A stretch of DNA of 64,000 nt from Lithobates sylvaticus (GCA_028564925.1 CM053029.1:581749239-581813238), one strand, 5' to 3'. Counted from the first letter of the stretch, positions 1-10,979 are shown. The notes: generated by a model from the sequence alone, not told the origin. Program-made: numbers and translations.

Positions 1-480
1 GTCACTTTTATTCCTATTACAAGGAATGTAAACATCCCTTGTAATAGAAAAAAAGCATGACAGGACCTCTTAAAGCGGAGGACCACCCTAAAAAAAAAAA
101 AATTACATTAACATTTGTAAAAAAAATATAAAAAATTTTTGGAAAAAAATTATATTTTTTTACTCACCAGAAATCCCTGTTGCTAGGCAGTCTTCCTAAT
201 CTGCCTCTTCCTTTTCCGCGGCACTGTTTCTTTAATTCCTCCTCCTCGGCGAGCGGCCCTGTTGTCTTCTGGGACATGTGTGTGTCCCAGGAAACAATGG
301 GGCCATTCACAAAGCGCTGCGCGGCTCGCGCATGCGCAGTAGGAAACGGACAGTGAAGCCGCAAGGCTCCACTGCCTGTTTACCTTCGTTAGGATGGCGG
401 CGCCGGCAGCCGATCCGATGGATGGATTGGCCTCGGGGGGGGGGGGGGCGACATCGCGGGCTCACTGGACAGGTGAGTGT
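1..480. repeat. Unclassified interspersed repeat, left end outside window
   Basis: The first 120 bases hold a hairpin (TATTACAAGG at 15-24 against CCTTGTAATA at 37-46) and A-rich runs. From about 180 to 470 the sequence turns GC-rich with CpGs and a run of G near 437-447. Short open frames on both strands show no protein family and no codon signature. I recognise the style as frog dispersed repeat but cannot name the family. 481-669 is AT-rich with nothing recognisable. Confidence 0.35.
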
Positions 481-681
481 CCTTATTATATAAAAAAGTA
501 AAAAATACAGCGCTAGAAAAAATGTGAATAATCAAATAAAAGCTGCAACAAAGCACCATCAAATATCCCTATGGTATAGACAAATAATAAAAAAATATTG
601 CTGCGCTATAAAGTGAATCATTAAATGTGACAAAATGATATGTGAATGGATTATATTAAAACATCTCAATCAAAGATGAAT

Positions 682-1337
682 GAATGAATGAATAACTTAT
701 ATAGCGCTACAATGCGAACTGAATCGCCTCAAGGCGCTGTATTGGTGTTTTGTTGTCGAGCTTCTAGAAGAGGTAGGTCTTGAGTTTCTTCCTGAAGGCC
801 TGATGGTTTTCTTCCATGCGGATGTCGGTTGGTAGATCGTTCCATAGCCGTGGTCCTTGGACAGCGAATCTCCGTTCCCCCTTTGATTTGTAGCGGGATT
901 TAGGAATGAGGAGGAGATTTTAATTAGCCGATCGAAGACTGCGATTCGGTGTGTAGTGTTTTATTTTCTCGATAAGGTATTGCGGAGCGTCTCCATGTGT
1001 GCATTTGTGGGTGAGGCAGAGGGTCTTGAATGTGACCCGATTCTTTACGGTTAGCCAGTGTAGGCTCCTCATGGAAGGGGAGATGGATTCCCAGGGTTTT
1101 TTTCCTGTTATCAGTCTTGCCGCCGTATTTTGGATAAGTTGTAAGCGCGCAAGTTGATATTGGGGTAATCCTATGTAGAGGGAGTTTGCCTAGTCCAGTC
1201 AAGAATTAATGACTATTCCAACTACCACTGCTTTGTCCTCCTTTGGAATGAAGGGGATGAGTCTGCGTAGCAGGCGGAGCAGATGGTGAGAGCCACTGAC
1301 TACTGCTCCTATTTGGGCATCCATTGACATTTCTGAG
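682..1337 (-). mobile_element. L2/Rex1-like LINE, 3' fragment
   Basis: Read on the minus strand, this is the extreme 3' end of a CR1-superfamily LINE. One frame gives LQLIQNTAARLITGKK and SLHWL, and another gives GPRLWNDLPTDIR and KKLKTYLF before a stop at 764-766. These are the typical C-terminal motifs downstream of the reverse transcriptase in L2/Rex1-type LINEs. The frames are broken relative to each other, so the copy is dead and strongly 5'-truncated. The 3' tail is a short (ATTC)n run. The insertion is bounded by a 12-bp direct repeat, TCAAAGATGAAT, at 670-681 and 1338-1349, as expected of target-primed insertion. Exact clade is uncertain. Confidence 0.75.
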
Positions 1338-1349
1338 TCAAAGATGAAT

Positions 1350-1866
1350 AAAGGAGTTGTCCATGATATAATACAGTGAAAGTAAACAGGTAAATGTCCA
1401 ATCAAGTTCAAGACCCAATGTCAATATCAATGAACTTTCCCTGAAATCGAATCTTGCAGGGGAAAAAAATCAGTGAGTGAGGGTCCTTACCGGAGCAGGT
1501 GGACTCCCTTACAAGCGGAGTCAACAGCGCAAGCAGATACGGCCCTCTGCAGGGACAGATGGATCACTGGGGTCCCGAGCTCTGGCGGTGGCTTCCGGAA
1601 ATGGACGAGGAGACACAACAGCGAGGGGCGGTGCGAGGATAGACCGGCAGGCAAACTCGCCAATCCCTGCTAAGGTCCAATGTCTCTCTGAAGATAGACA
1701 GGGAATCGCTCCAACGAGGGGCAATAAGTAAAACTCCTCAGCCAATAGATCGGCCAATCTCACACCGTACTTCCACTGGACTGTCTTCTTCCAGACACGC
1801 CCATTCACACAACCAATGGGGAATCCATACCGGGCGAGGCCTCCGCTCCACACCATCACACCACCA
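1350..1866. other. Unclassified stretch
   Basis: The first hundred bases continue the AT-rich host of the LINE fragment. The rest is moderately GC-rich with short overlapping open frames on both strands (up to 147 residues) that lack any recognisable domain. No tandem structure or terminal repeats were seen. Confidence 0.3.
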
Positions 1867-2202
1867 CGCCCGCCATCGTTATACGTTGGTATCCTTTTCT
1901 TCAGCGGGCAGTCCGCTTCAAGATAAAAGTGGGGAATCCATACCGGGCGAGGCCGCCGCTCCACACCAATGAATGCGCTCCGGAGCCGAACAAATCAGCA
2001 CAAAGACTCCCGGCTGCTCACTAGAGACCGAACTATGGACACCTCCCATAGTTCGGCCTCTAGTGAGCAGCCGGAAGTCTTTGTGGATGGATTCCCCACT
2101 TTCATCTTGGAGCCGCCTGCCCGCTGAAGAAAAGGATACCCATAACAATTGCCATAACAATGATATTCCTCTTCAAATACCGACGTATAACGACGGCGGG
2201 CG
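1867..2202. repeat. Palindromic (snap-back) repeat
   Basis: The outer arms pair CGCCCGCCATCGTTATACG near 1867 with its complement ending about 2202. The inner arms are 2002-2038 and 2046-2083, around an axis near 2042, with a loop of only about 7 bases. Middle parts of the arms also pair (the motif GGTATCCTTTTCTTCAGCGG on the left against its complement on the right), with small indels between arms. No terminal duplication was found, so the mobile class is open. It could be a Tc1/mariner- or hAT-derived foldback. Confidence 0.65.
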
Positions 2203-2296
2203 TTCCGTACAAGGTTAAAGCAAAGCTAAACCCACTTAATCAACATTAACTATTTTTAATCCTTATACTGCTAGCATTGCTAAACAGATAGGAAGG

Positions 2297-2347
<51 letters not shown>

Positions 2348-2689
2348 TATATTTTTTTTTTTTTTAATTCAGTTATTCCTTGTCTCTGGCCTAGGCCAAA
2401 ATGATGTCAGGACTCCCAGGAGTCTTCATGATCCATTTTTTTTCATTGGGAGGGGAGGAGGGGCTTTCTCAGCTAAGCACACCCTCTTGTTTGCATGCCT
2501 GAGCAAAGGGCATATGGATTCCAGGAAGTAAATGCTACATGAATCATCTGCCCTTACTCAAGATGGCGATGGCCATAAATGCTAGGGGTGTGTTTTTCAA
2601 AGTGATTTCTCAACAAAATAAATCATGGAGACATGGATGGGGGAGTTCATTGTGAATATTAAAAATGAATGAAATACCTCCTGTAATGA
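2203..2689. repeat. Unclassified repeat with TA microsatellite
   Basis: A pure TA run lies at about 2297-2352 and is followed by poly-T. The rest resembles a dispersed frog repeat (starting near GGTTAAAGCAAAGC) without coding potential. Confidence 0.4.
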
Positions 2690-2790
2690 ATTGTATTGTA
2701 ACTGTACTGTCTGCTCCATGTTGTAAAGCACTGCACAAACTGTTGGCTCTATAAAAAATCCTGTATAATAATAATAATAATAAATAGCGC
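2690..2790 (+). repeat. LINE/SINE 3' tail ending in (ATA)n
   Basis: The segment TTGTAAAGCACTGCACAAAC, followed by a TATAAA-like stretch and then (ATA)n at about 2766-2784, has the form of the 3' end of L2/CR1-type LINEs or SINEs that borrow their tails. It is too short to classify further. Confidence 0.45.
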
Positions 2791-3911
2791 TTTCAGTTTG
2801 TTGTGCTCATATGTAGGGTTGAGCGAACCCGAACTGTAAAGTTCGGGTCCGTACCGGACTTTAGGATGTTCGGGTCCCGGACCCGAACCCGAACAATTGA
2901 CTGTATGTTCGGGTTCGGGTCCGGTGTTCGGGGATTTAATGTTGCTTTTAAAAATGTCTTTTAAAAGCACTCGCGGCTATATGAATTGATATTCATATAG
3001 CCGCGAGTGCTTTTAATACAGAGAACAGTCATTGAAGTCATTTATTTTTAAAAAGTTAGTCATAAAAAGTGTTTGGGGACCTGGGTCCTGCCCCAGGGGA
3101 CATGTATCAATGCAAAAAAAACTTTTAAAAACGGTCGTTTTTTTTCGGGAGCAGTGATTTTAATAATGATTAAATTGAAACAATAAAAGTGTAATATTCC
3201 TTTAAATTTCGTACCTGGGGGGTGTCTATAGTATGCATGTAAAGGGGCGCATGTTTCCAGTGCTTAGAACTGTCTCTGCAAAAAGTGTAATTTTTTCAGA
3301 AAAGAAAGCTATTTAAAATCACTCGCGGCTATATGAATTGTCGGATCCCGTAATACAGAGAACAGTCATTCATTGAAAAGTCATTCATAAAAAAAAGTCA
3401 TTGATAAAAAATAAAAAAAATAAAATAAAAAAGCGTAGGGGTCCCCCCAAATTCAATAACCAGGCCCTTCAGGTCTGGGATGGATATTAAGGGGGATCCC
3501 AGCCAAAAAAAATGGCGTGAGGTCCCCCTCAAAATCCATACCAGACCCTTATCCGAGCACGCAACCTGGCAGGCCACAGGAAAAGAGGGGGGGACGAGAG
3601 CGGCCATACCAGGCCACATGCCACATGCCCTCAACATTGGGAGGATGCTTTGGGGGTCTAAGACCCCCAAAGCCTCTTGTCCCCATGTTGATGAGGACAA
3701 GGGCCTCATCCCCACAACCGTGCCCGGTGGTTGTGGGGGTCTACGGGCGGGGGGCTTATCGGAATCTGGAAGCCCCCTTTAACAAGGGGACCCCCAGATC
3801 CCGGCTCCCCCCCTGTGTGAAATGGTAAGGGGGTACAAAAGTACCCCTACCATTTCACCAAAAAAGTGTCAAAAATGGTAAAAATGACAGGAGACGGTCT
3901 TTGACAATTCC

Positions 3912-3917
3912 TTTATT
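3912..3917 (-). promoter_or_regulatory. Outward AATAAA in left arm of foldback hAT
   Basis: A poly(A)-signal hexamer on the minus strand, the mirror image of the one at 10980-10985 in the right arm. With the TATA-like boxes beside the axis it gives each arm a promoter-to-poly(A) layout. Function is not shown. Confidence 0.3.
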
Positions 3918-4210
3918 AAAATCTTCTTTCTTCTGGTCTTCCTTTCTTCATCTTCTCCTTCCGGCATCTTCTTCTTCCATCTTCTTCTTCCTCCGATCCG
4001 TTTCTTCTTGGCCTTCTCGTCCAGCATCGGTGTCTCTTCTGGGCCGCTCCGCACAATGGGAGGCTCCCGCTGGGTGAGGCTTCTCTTCGGTATCTTCTTC
4101 CACGGCGTCGGTCTCTGAGGCTTCTCTCCGGTATCTTCTTCCAGGGCGTCGGTCTGTTCTTGGGCCACTCCTCGCAATGGGAGGGCTCCCGGTGTGTGAG
4201 GCTTCGCTTG

Positions 4211-4215
4211 GGCTG
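4211..4215. repeat. Target duplication GGCTG, left copy
   Basis: The 5-bp repeat GGCTG occurs here and at 10482-10486, directly outside the two LTRs. Five bases is the usual Ty3/Gypsy duplication. The uninterrupted host sequence is recovered from the mirror arm (complement near 10680-10690). Confidence 0.9.
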
Positions 4216-4366
4216 TGTCATGAAGTCTCTGCCAGTGGCCGGCGACATGGGGATCCTGCCAGTAATCGGCGCCTCAGCATCCCTGGTTCCCGTTCTCGGT
4301 TGCCATTCCGCAGACGAGAGCGCGCGTGCGCGAACGAGTGCGCGCCCCCATTGGCGCCAACGAGGC

Positions 4367-4375
4367 TATTTAAAT
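4367..4375 (+). promoter_or_regulatory. TATA-like box of the LTR promoter
   Basis: TATTTAAAT lies 31 bases upstream of 4398, the first base of the 10-nt match to the primer-binding region. That is the spacing expected between a TATA box and its transcription start. The same box is present in the 3' LTR. Confidence 0.6.
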
Positions 4376-4397
4376 CTGTCTGTCACTGACGGTCCCC

Positions 4398-4407
4398 GCT
4401 GTCTGCT
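4398..4407 (+). other. Inferred RNA 5' end acting as self-primer
   Basis: GCTGTCTGCT is the exact reverse complement of AGCAGACAGC at 5172-5181, two bases past the 5' LTR. In Tf1 and its sushi relatives the first bases of the RNA fold back on the primer-binding site and prime reverse transcription in place of a tRNA. The TATA spacing agrees with 4398 being the RNA start. Confidence 0.6.
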
Positions 4408-5169
4408 CTACAGCGTTCTGTGAGAATACCTGATCTGAAATCTGTTTACCTGTGTTTGACCCGGCTATCCTTGACCTTCCGCTCTGTCTCTGCAAATCGA
4501 CCTTGGCTTGTCTACGACCATCCTCTTGTCTTACCCATCGGTACTGCGCGGCCAGCCTGATACCTGACCCGGCCCGTCTGACCACCCAAGTCTGCCTGTG
4601 GTTCAAGTCTGCATACAGATCCAAGTCTGCCTGTTGTTCCAGTCTGCATACAGATCCAAGTCTGCCTGTTGTTCCAGCCTGCACACAGTTCCAGCTTACC
4701 TGTTGTTCCAGTCTGCATACAGATCCAAGTCTGCCTGTTGTTCCAGTCTGCATACAGATCCAAGTCTGCCTGTTGTTCCAGCCTGCACACAGTTCCAGCT
4801 TACCTGTTGTTCCAGTCTGCATACAGATCCAAGTCTGCCTGTTGTTCCAGTCTGCATACAGATCCAAGTCTGCCTGTTGTTCCAGCCTGCACACAGTTCC
4901 AGCTTACCTGTTGTTCCAGTCTGCATACAGTTCCTGTCTGCCTGTTGTTCCAGTCTGCACACAGATCCAGCCTACCTGTTATTACCTACTTACCTCAAAC
5001 CACTGAGCTGATCCAGGGATCTCTCGTACCGGTCTTGTTGTTCCTGCCAGGCACCTGTGCCCCTCCTGACTCCTGGTCCTACTGTCACATCACCAGGGGA
5101 CCGGCGAGCGGGAGTCGCAAGGGAGGCCCTTCTCTGCTAATCAGACTCACCACTACCAGGGGCGTGACA

Positions 5170-5182
5170 GTAGCAGACAGCC
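5170..5182 (+). other. Primer-binding region (self-priming type)
   Basis: Directly after the LTR, 5172-5181 pairs with 4398-4407 over 10 of 10 bases. I see no tRNA 3'-end complement (no TGG start), which supports self-priming over tRNA priming. The gag ATG follows at 5183. Confidence 0.6.
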
Positions 5183-6170
5183 ATGTCTGAGTCTGAGCAG
5201 GGGGGCTCTCCTATGGAAGGACTGTGCCAACACCTGGCGGGACTGACCGAGGCGGTAAAGAACCTTCAGCAGGGATACACCCGGTTGGAAGAACGGGTGC
5301 TGGCCCTATCCAACCCGGTCGGCCCCGTGGGACCCTCTCTACCACCAGCACCCCCATCTGGGGTCGGTTCAGGTCCGTCGGTGGTAATGCTCCCCCCAGA
5401 GCCCCGGGTCCCAATCCCTGAGAGGTTCTCGGGGGCCCGCAACCTTTTTCGGGACTTCCGCAACTCTTGTGAACTATTTTTCGCACTACAACCACGCACC
5501 TTTTCCCTGGAAGCCACCAAGGTGGGCTTCGTGATCTCCCTACTTTCCGGAGATCCGCGGACCTGGGCCCACCGCCTATTAGAACAGAAGGACCCTGCAT
5601 TGGCCAATCTTGCCTCATTTTTTGACACTATGGCCCAACTTTATGAGGACCCCCAACTCTCAGTGACCGCAGAGACCACTCTGCGCACCCTCCAGCAGGG
5701 ACGAAGGCCCGTAGAGGACTACGTAGCGGACTTTAGGCGCTGGGGTGCGGACACACAGTGGAACGACGCGGCCCTTCGTCACCAGTTCCGCCTAGAACTT
5801 TCTGAGGCACTGAAAGACGAACTGGCAAGAGTTGGGGTGCCCCAGACCTTGGACACTCTGATCAACCTGGCCATTCAGATTGACCGGCGACTGAGAGAAC
5901 GCAGGACTGAACGTGCCTCCAGTTTTTCTCGTCCTACCTGGATGCTTCCTAAAGCCCTGAGTCATCTGCAACCCGGTTCTGCCCACCGACCTGCACCTCT
6001 TCCCGACTCCTCGGAGCCCATGCAGCTGGGGCTCCTGAGGCCTTCTCTAACCCCAGAGGAACGTCAACGACGCCGGACCAACAACCTGTGCCTCTACTGC
6101 GGTGAGCCCGGGCACTACGTGAGGAACTGCCCAGCCAAGGCTCGTAAGTGCCCCCTCATGCCTGCCAGCC
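5183..6170 (+). pseudogene. Gypsy gag region (fossil)
   Basis: A capsid-like region of about 330 residues starting at the ATG at 5183. Early residues form a heptad-like Leu pattern, then come a Pro-rich linker and a capsid-type helical stretch (IPERFSGARNLFRDF and onward). It ends in a CCHC knuckle, CLYCGEPGHYVRNC, near 6089-6130. Gag of this type (Retrotrans_gag family) assembles the particle and binds RNA. It belongs to the nearly whole Gypsy fossil. Confidence 0.85.
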
Positions 6171-6189
6171 CTCTGGACTCTTCAAACCA

Positions 6190-9065
6190 GATTTCCTCTC
6201 ACCTTGCCCTCTCTGTCTCGTTTCAGCTTCCGGGAAGAACCCTCCAGGCACCCGCCATTATTGATTCTGGGGCATGCAGCTGCTTCATGGACTCTTCATT
6301 TGCTGCCCAACACCAGATCCCTCTCCAGTCTAAGGTCCATGGACTATCAGTTTACCTGGCGGACGGCTCCTCCATCCGGTCAGGCCCAGTAACACAGGAG
6401 ACCACCCCATTGCCCATGACCATCTGGGGCAACCACCGGGAACTACTCTGCCTGGACATTATCTCTTCTCCACTATCTCCTGTAATTCTGGGCATGCCGT
6501 GGCTGAAGGCCCACAACCCAGTTATCGACTGGGCCACTGGGATGGTCTCCTTCTCCTCCCCGTACTGTCAGATGTCTTGCGGGCCTTCTAACTCTTCCCG
6601 GGTGGCCACTCTGCTAAGTATGGACTCTGAGGTGGACCTCCGTCAGGCCATTCCCCAGGCCTACCACGAATACCTGGACGTTTTTAGTAAACAGGCAGCA
6701 GAGGTACTCCCACCTCATAGGGCTTATGATTGCCCCATTGAACTATTTCCTGGAGCAGAAATTCCCTTTGGAAGGGTCTTCCCCCTGACAGAGGTGGAGC
6801 AAGGCAAACTCAAGGAATATATTGAGGAGAATCCGCCCATCTACCTCTCCAGCGGGTGCCGGCATATTCTTTGTGGAGAAGAAAGACCACACCCTCCGGC
6901 CCTGTGTGGACTATCGAGAACTAAATAATATAACGGTTAAGAACCGTTACCCTCTCCCACTGGTCCCCGAATTATTTCAGAGACTTGGTACGGCCACCAT
7001 CTTTACAAAACTTGACCTTCAAGGGGCCTATAACCTGGTTTGCATTAAAGATGGAGATGAGTGGAAGACGGCCTTCCGGACACGTTATGGGCATTACGAA
7101 TACCTCGTAATGCCCTTCGGCCTATGCAATGCCCCTGCAACATTCCAATACTTTATTAACGACGTACTCCGGGACTTCCTGGACTTGTTTGCCGTTGTAT
7201 ATTTAGATGACATCTTGATCTTCTCTCCCTCTCTAGAATCCCACCGCAGACATGTCAAGGAGGTCCTGGGCCGGCTCCGTATCCACGGTTTGTATGCTAA
7301 GGCAGAGAAGTGCCAATTCGAACAGGAGAGTATTCCCTTCCTTGGGCTGATCATCTCAAGCACGGGCATCAAGATGGATCCCCAGAAGATCTCTGCCATC
7401 TTGGAATGGCCTACTCCGGCAGACAAGAAAGGCATTCAGCGGTTTATTGGCTTTGCCAATTTTTACCGTAAATTCATTAAAGGGTTCTCCGCCATTGTGG
7501 CACCCATCACCCAGCTGACCAGGCAAGGGACCCGTTTCCGGTGGTCTTCCGAGGCCCAGGAGGCCTTTGAGGCCCTTAAAACCTTGTTCACCTCAGCACC
7601 CATCCTCAGGCACCCGGACTCCTCTCTGCCCTTTACCCTGGAGGTTGACGCCTCCGAAATCGCGGTGGGAGCCATCCTATCCCAGAGGCAAGGGGACAAG
7701 TCGTTGTTGCACCCAGTCGCCTTCTTTTCCCGCAAGTTGTCCTCGGCCGAGAGGAACTATAATGTAGGCGACCGGGAACTATTGGCGATCAAGGCCGCCC
7801 TGGAAGAATGGCGATACCTTCTGGAGGGGGCCTCTCACCCCATTCTAATATTTACTGACCACAAAAACCTGGAATACTTGAAATCAGCGAAAAGGTTGAA
7901 ACCCAGACAAGCCAGGTGGGCGCTCTTCTTTTCTCGCTTCACCTTTCATGTGACATATCGGCCCGGATCCAAGAATGTCAAACCAGATGCCCTGTCCAGG
8001 ATGTACCATAGACACAAGGAGGAAGCCTCTCCCGATACCATTCTGGCCCCTGGGAATTTCCTCCTTCTCCAAGAAGACTTGCTGTCCCAGTTCAAACGCG
8101 CCTCAGCAGGGCAAAGGCCCACTTCCGAAACCCAACTACAGGCGAGGGATGGCCTACTTTGGTACGGGGACAAGATCTACACCCCAGAGCAACTTCGGGT
8201 AACAGTCATGGAGCTATGCCACGACCACGCTTTGGCCGGTCACTTCGGTGTCGCCAAGACCACCGATCTGGTACAACGTACCTTCTGGTGGGCTCAATTG
8301 CGGGCCGACTGTAAGAAGTTTGTGGACACTTGCCCTACCTGTATCCGGAACAAGAACCCCAAGACCAGGGCCCGGGGTCTTCTTAAGCCCCTGTCCGTCC
8401 CAGATCGCCCGTGGAGAATGATCTCTCTGGATTTCATTGTGGAGTTGCCCCCGGCGGAGGGCCACACGACGGTCTTCGTGATCGTCGACCGCCTGTCCAA
8501 GATGGCACACTTCATCCCTATGAAGGGCACCCCTCAGCTCCAGAGACGGCACGGGTCTTCATCAGGGAAATTGTCCGACTCCACGGGGTACCGGCTAGTA
8601 TAGTCTCGGACCGAGGGGTGCAATTCACCTCTCGATTCTGGAGGTCCCTGTGCCAGTCCTTGGATATTGAACTTGCTCTCTCATCTGCCTACCACCCTCA
8701 GTCCAATGGGCAGACGGAGCGGACCAATCAGACCCTAGAGCAGTATCTGCGCTGCTTTTCCTCCTTTGCCCAAGATGACTGGATCTCCCTCCTGCCCCTG
8801 GCCGAGTTCGCCTATAATAACGCCACCCACTCTGCCACCAAACAGACCCCCTTTTTTTGCAAACTACGGGTTTCACCCTGCATTCCTGCCTAACTCTCTC
8901 CCTGACTGCACTGTGCCAGCAGTCCAAGAACGGATCAATTTCTTCTCCACCAATAACCAACTTCTCCAAGAAACCATGACCAGGACTCAGAAGTATAATA
9001 AAGCCATCTTCGACAAGAAGAGACGGGAGAATTGGTGCTTGCTCCGGGTGAACCCGTATGGCTAT
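6190..9065 (+). pseudogene. Gypsy pol region: PR, RT, RNase H, integrase (fossil)
   Basis: Recognisable parts: aspartic protease with the DSGA motif near 6257-6270; reverse transcriptase from about 6840, with its catalytic VYLDDILIFS box near 7195-7225; RNase H around 7630-8000, with the motif LEVDASE; integrase from about 8190, with a zinc-binding HHCC region (HFG...CPTC) and the catalytic motifs SLDFIVELP, SDRGVQFTS and PQSNGQTERTNQ near 8420, 8610 and 8700. Order PR-RT-RH-IN is that of Ty3/Gypsy. Broken in a few places. Confidence 0.88.
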
Positions 9066-9284
9066 CCACCACCAACCTAAAATTGGCCTGCCCCTCACGG
9101 AAACTGGTCCCCAAATTCTTGGGCCCCTTCCCGGTCAGAGAAGGATCAACGAGGTGGCTTACGAATTGGAACTCCCGGATTCACTGAAGGTTCACCCAGT
9201 GTTCCATGTGTCCTTGCTGAAGCCCTCGGTTAGTAATCCCTTTCCCAATAGGAGGGCCATCCCTCCTGACCCAGTCCTGGTGGA

Positions 9285-9450
9285 TGGGGAAGAGGGGTTT
9301 GAGGTGGAGGCTATCCTCAATTTCAGAAGAAGGCAGAACCAAAACCAGTTCCTAATCAAGTGGAAGGGGTATGGCCCCGAAGAAAATTCCTGGGAGCCCG
9401 AGGAGAACATCCACGCTAAGAGTCTAGTCCAGTCTTTTAAGAGGGCCCAT
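9285..9450 (+). pseudogene. Integrase C-terminal chromodomain (fossil)
   Basis: After the integrase tail motif HPVFHVSLLK comes FEVEAILNFRR, then FLIKWKGYGPEENSWEPEEN. This is a canonical chromodomain with its aromatic cage residues. In chromoviruses this module targets integration to methylated histone H3 chromatin. It is the best single marker for the clade of this fossil. Confidence 0.9.
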
Positions 9451-9490
9451 CCTGAGAAATTTGCCCAGAAGGGCATCCGGAGGCTGCCCC

Positions 9491-9504
9491 TTAGGGGGGG
9501 GCAA
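9491..9504 (+). other. Polypurine tract of the Gypsy element
   Basis: TTAGGGGGGGGCAA directly abuts the 3' LTR start at 9505. A G-rich tract in this place primes plus-strand synthesis in the family. Confidence 0.65.
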
Positions 9505-10481
9505 TGTCATGAAGGCTCTGCCAGTGGCCGGCGACATGGGGATCCTGCCAGTAATCGGCGCCTCAGCATCCCTGGTTCCCGTTCTCGGTTGCCATTGCGC
9601 ATGCGCTAGCGCGCAATGGCAGACGAGAGCGCGCGTGCGCGAACGAGTGCGCGCCCCCATTGGCGCCAACGAGGCTATTTAAATCTGTCTGTCACTGACG
9701 GTCCCCGCTGTCTGCTCTACAGCGTTCTGTGAGAATACCTGATCTGAAATCTGTTTACCTGTGTTTGACCCGGCTATCCTTGACCTTCCGCTCTGTCTCT
9801 GCAAATCGACCTTGGCTTGTCTACGACCATCCTCTTGTCTTACCCATCTGTACTGCGCGGCCAGCCTGATACCTGACCCGGCCCGTCTGACCACCCAAGT
9901 CTGCCTGTGGTTCAAGTCTGCATACAGATCCAAGTCTGCCTGTTGTTCCAGTCTGCATACAGATCCAAGTCTGCCTGTTGTTCCAGCCTGCACACAGTTC
10001 CAGCTTACCTGTTGTTCCAGTCTGCATACAGATCCAAGTCTGCCTGTTGTTCCAGTCTGCATACAGATCCAAGTCTGCCTGTTGTTCCAGCCTGCACACA
10101 GTTCCAGCTTACCTGTTGTTCCAGTCTGCATACAGATCCAAGTCTGCCTGTTGTTCCAGTCTGCATACAGATCCAAGTCTGCCTGTTGTTCCAGTCTGCA
10201 CACAGTTCCAGCTTACCTGTTGTTCCAGTCTGCATACCGTTCCTGTCTGCCTGTTGTTCCAGTCTGCACACAGATCCAGCCTACCTGTTATTATTACCTA
10301 CTTACCTCAAACCGCTGAGCTGATCCAGGGATCTCTCGTACCGGTCTTGTTGTTCCTGCCAGGCACCTGTGCCCCTCCTGACTCCTGGTCCTACTGTCAC
10401 ATCACCAGGGGACCGGCAAGCGGGAGTCGCAAGGGAGGCCCTTCTCTGCTAATCAGACTCACCACTACCAGGGGCGTGAAA
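9505..10481 (+). repeat. 3' LTR of the Gypsy element
   Basis: Begins TGTCATGAAG like the 5' LTR and carries the same TATA-like box, inferred start and 35-bp tandem array. It ends at about 10481 next to the target duplication GGCTG (10482-10486). Near-identity to 4216-5169 shows a recent insertion. Confidence 0.92.
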
Positions 10482-10486
10482 GGCTG

Positions 10487-10690
10487 ACAGTTCTTTTATA
10501 ACGGAGGGCGGGGCCACCTGGTAACCCCGCCCCCCCTCTGACGCATGGGGACGTCATGGGGAGTTCCCTATGGCTTTCCCCACGTCACGGGGAAAGCCAT
10601 AGGGAAGTCCCCATGACGTTCCCATGCGTCAGAGGGGGGCGGGGTTACCAGGTGGCCCCGCCCTCCGTTATAAAAGAACTGTCAGCCCAA
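10487..10690. repeat. Central palindrome of the foldback hAT
   Basis: The two halves pair around an axis near 10585 with very few mismatches. Symmetric TATA-like boxes (minus strand 10493-10501, plus strand 10668-10676) and symmetric GC boxes (GGGGCGGGG type) flank the axis and face outward. Confidence 0.8.
10668..10676 (+). promoter_or_regulatory. Outward TATA-like box TTATAAAAG, right arm
   Basis: TTATAAAAG follows a GC box and faces the right arm. Its mirror image is at 10493-10501. About 312 bases downstream lies AATAAA (10980-10985). The same arrangement is kept in the copy at 23791-26523 (boxes at 25090-25098 and 25210-25218). A divergent promoter is an inference from position only. 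Confidence 0.4.
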
Positions 10691-10979
10691 GCGAAGCCTC
10701 ACACACCGGGAGCCTCCCATTGCAAGGAGTGGCCCAAGAACAGACCGACGCCCTGGAAGAAGATACCGGAGAGAAGCCTCAGAGACCGACGCCGTGGAAG
10801 AAGATACCAAAGAGAAGCCTCACCCAGCGGGAGCCTCCCATCGCGCGGAGCGGCCCAGAAGAGACAGCGATGCTGGATGAGAAGGCCAAGAAGAAGCGGA
10901 TCGGAGGAAGAAGAAGATGAAAGAAGAAGATGCCGGAAGGAGAAGATGAAGAAAGGAAGACCAGAAGAAAGAAGATTTT

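Larger units (their letters stand above)
4216..5169 (+). repeat. 5' LTR of the Gypsy element
   Basis: Begins TGTCATGAAG and ends GGGGCGTGACA. It carries a TATA-like box (TATTTAAAT, 4367-4375), the inferred RNA start near 4398 and, from about 4590 to 4980, an internal tandem array with a unit of about 35 bp. The array makes long spurious open frames on both strands. It is 954 bp, against 977 bp for the 3' LTR; most of the difference is one GC-rich stretch near 9598-9620. Confidence 0.92.
4216..10481 (+). mobile_element. Ty3/Gypsy chromovirus (sushi/Tf1-like), nearly whole fossil
   Basis: An LTR retrotransposon of about 6.3 kb inserted in the foldback hAT element. Parts in order: 5' LTR 4216-5169, primer-binding region just after it, gag from 5183 with a CCHC zinc knuckle, aspartic protease, reverse transcriptase, RNase H, integrase with a C-terminal chromodomain, a G-rich polypurine tract at 9491-9504 and 3' LTR 9505-10481. 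Domain order and chromodomain place it with the chromoviruses. The self-priming layout (see 5170-5181) points to the Tf1/sushi group. The two LTRs differ by only about eight substitutions and a few indels by eye, so the insertion is young. The coding part looks nearly complete but carries about four breaks, so the copy is dead as it stands. Confidence 0.93.

Noticed and set aside
164-493. Two opposed short open frames near the left edge
   Set aside because: No domain, repeat-like context and a poly-G run inside the frame.
4370-5190. Several open frames of 88-184 residues on both strands, repeated at 9679-10487
   Set aside because: They lie over the tandem array in the two LTRs of the Gypsy fossil and show the array period. 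No domain.
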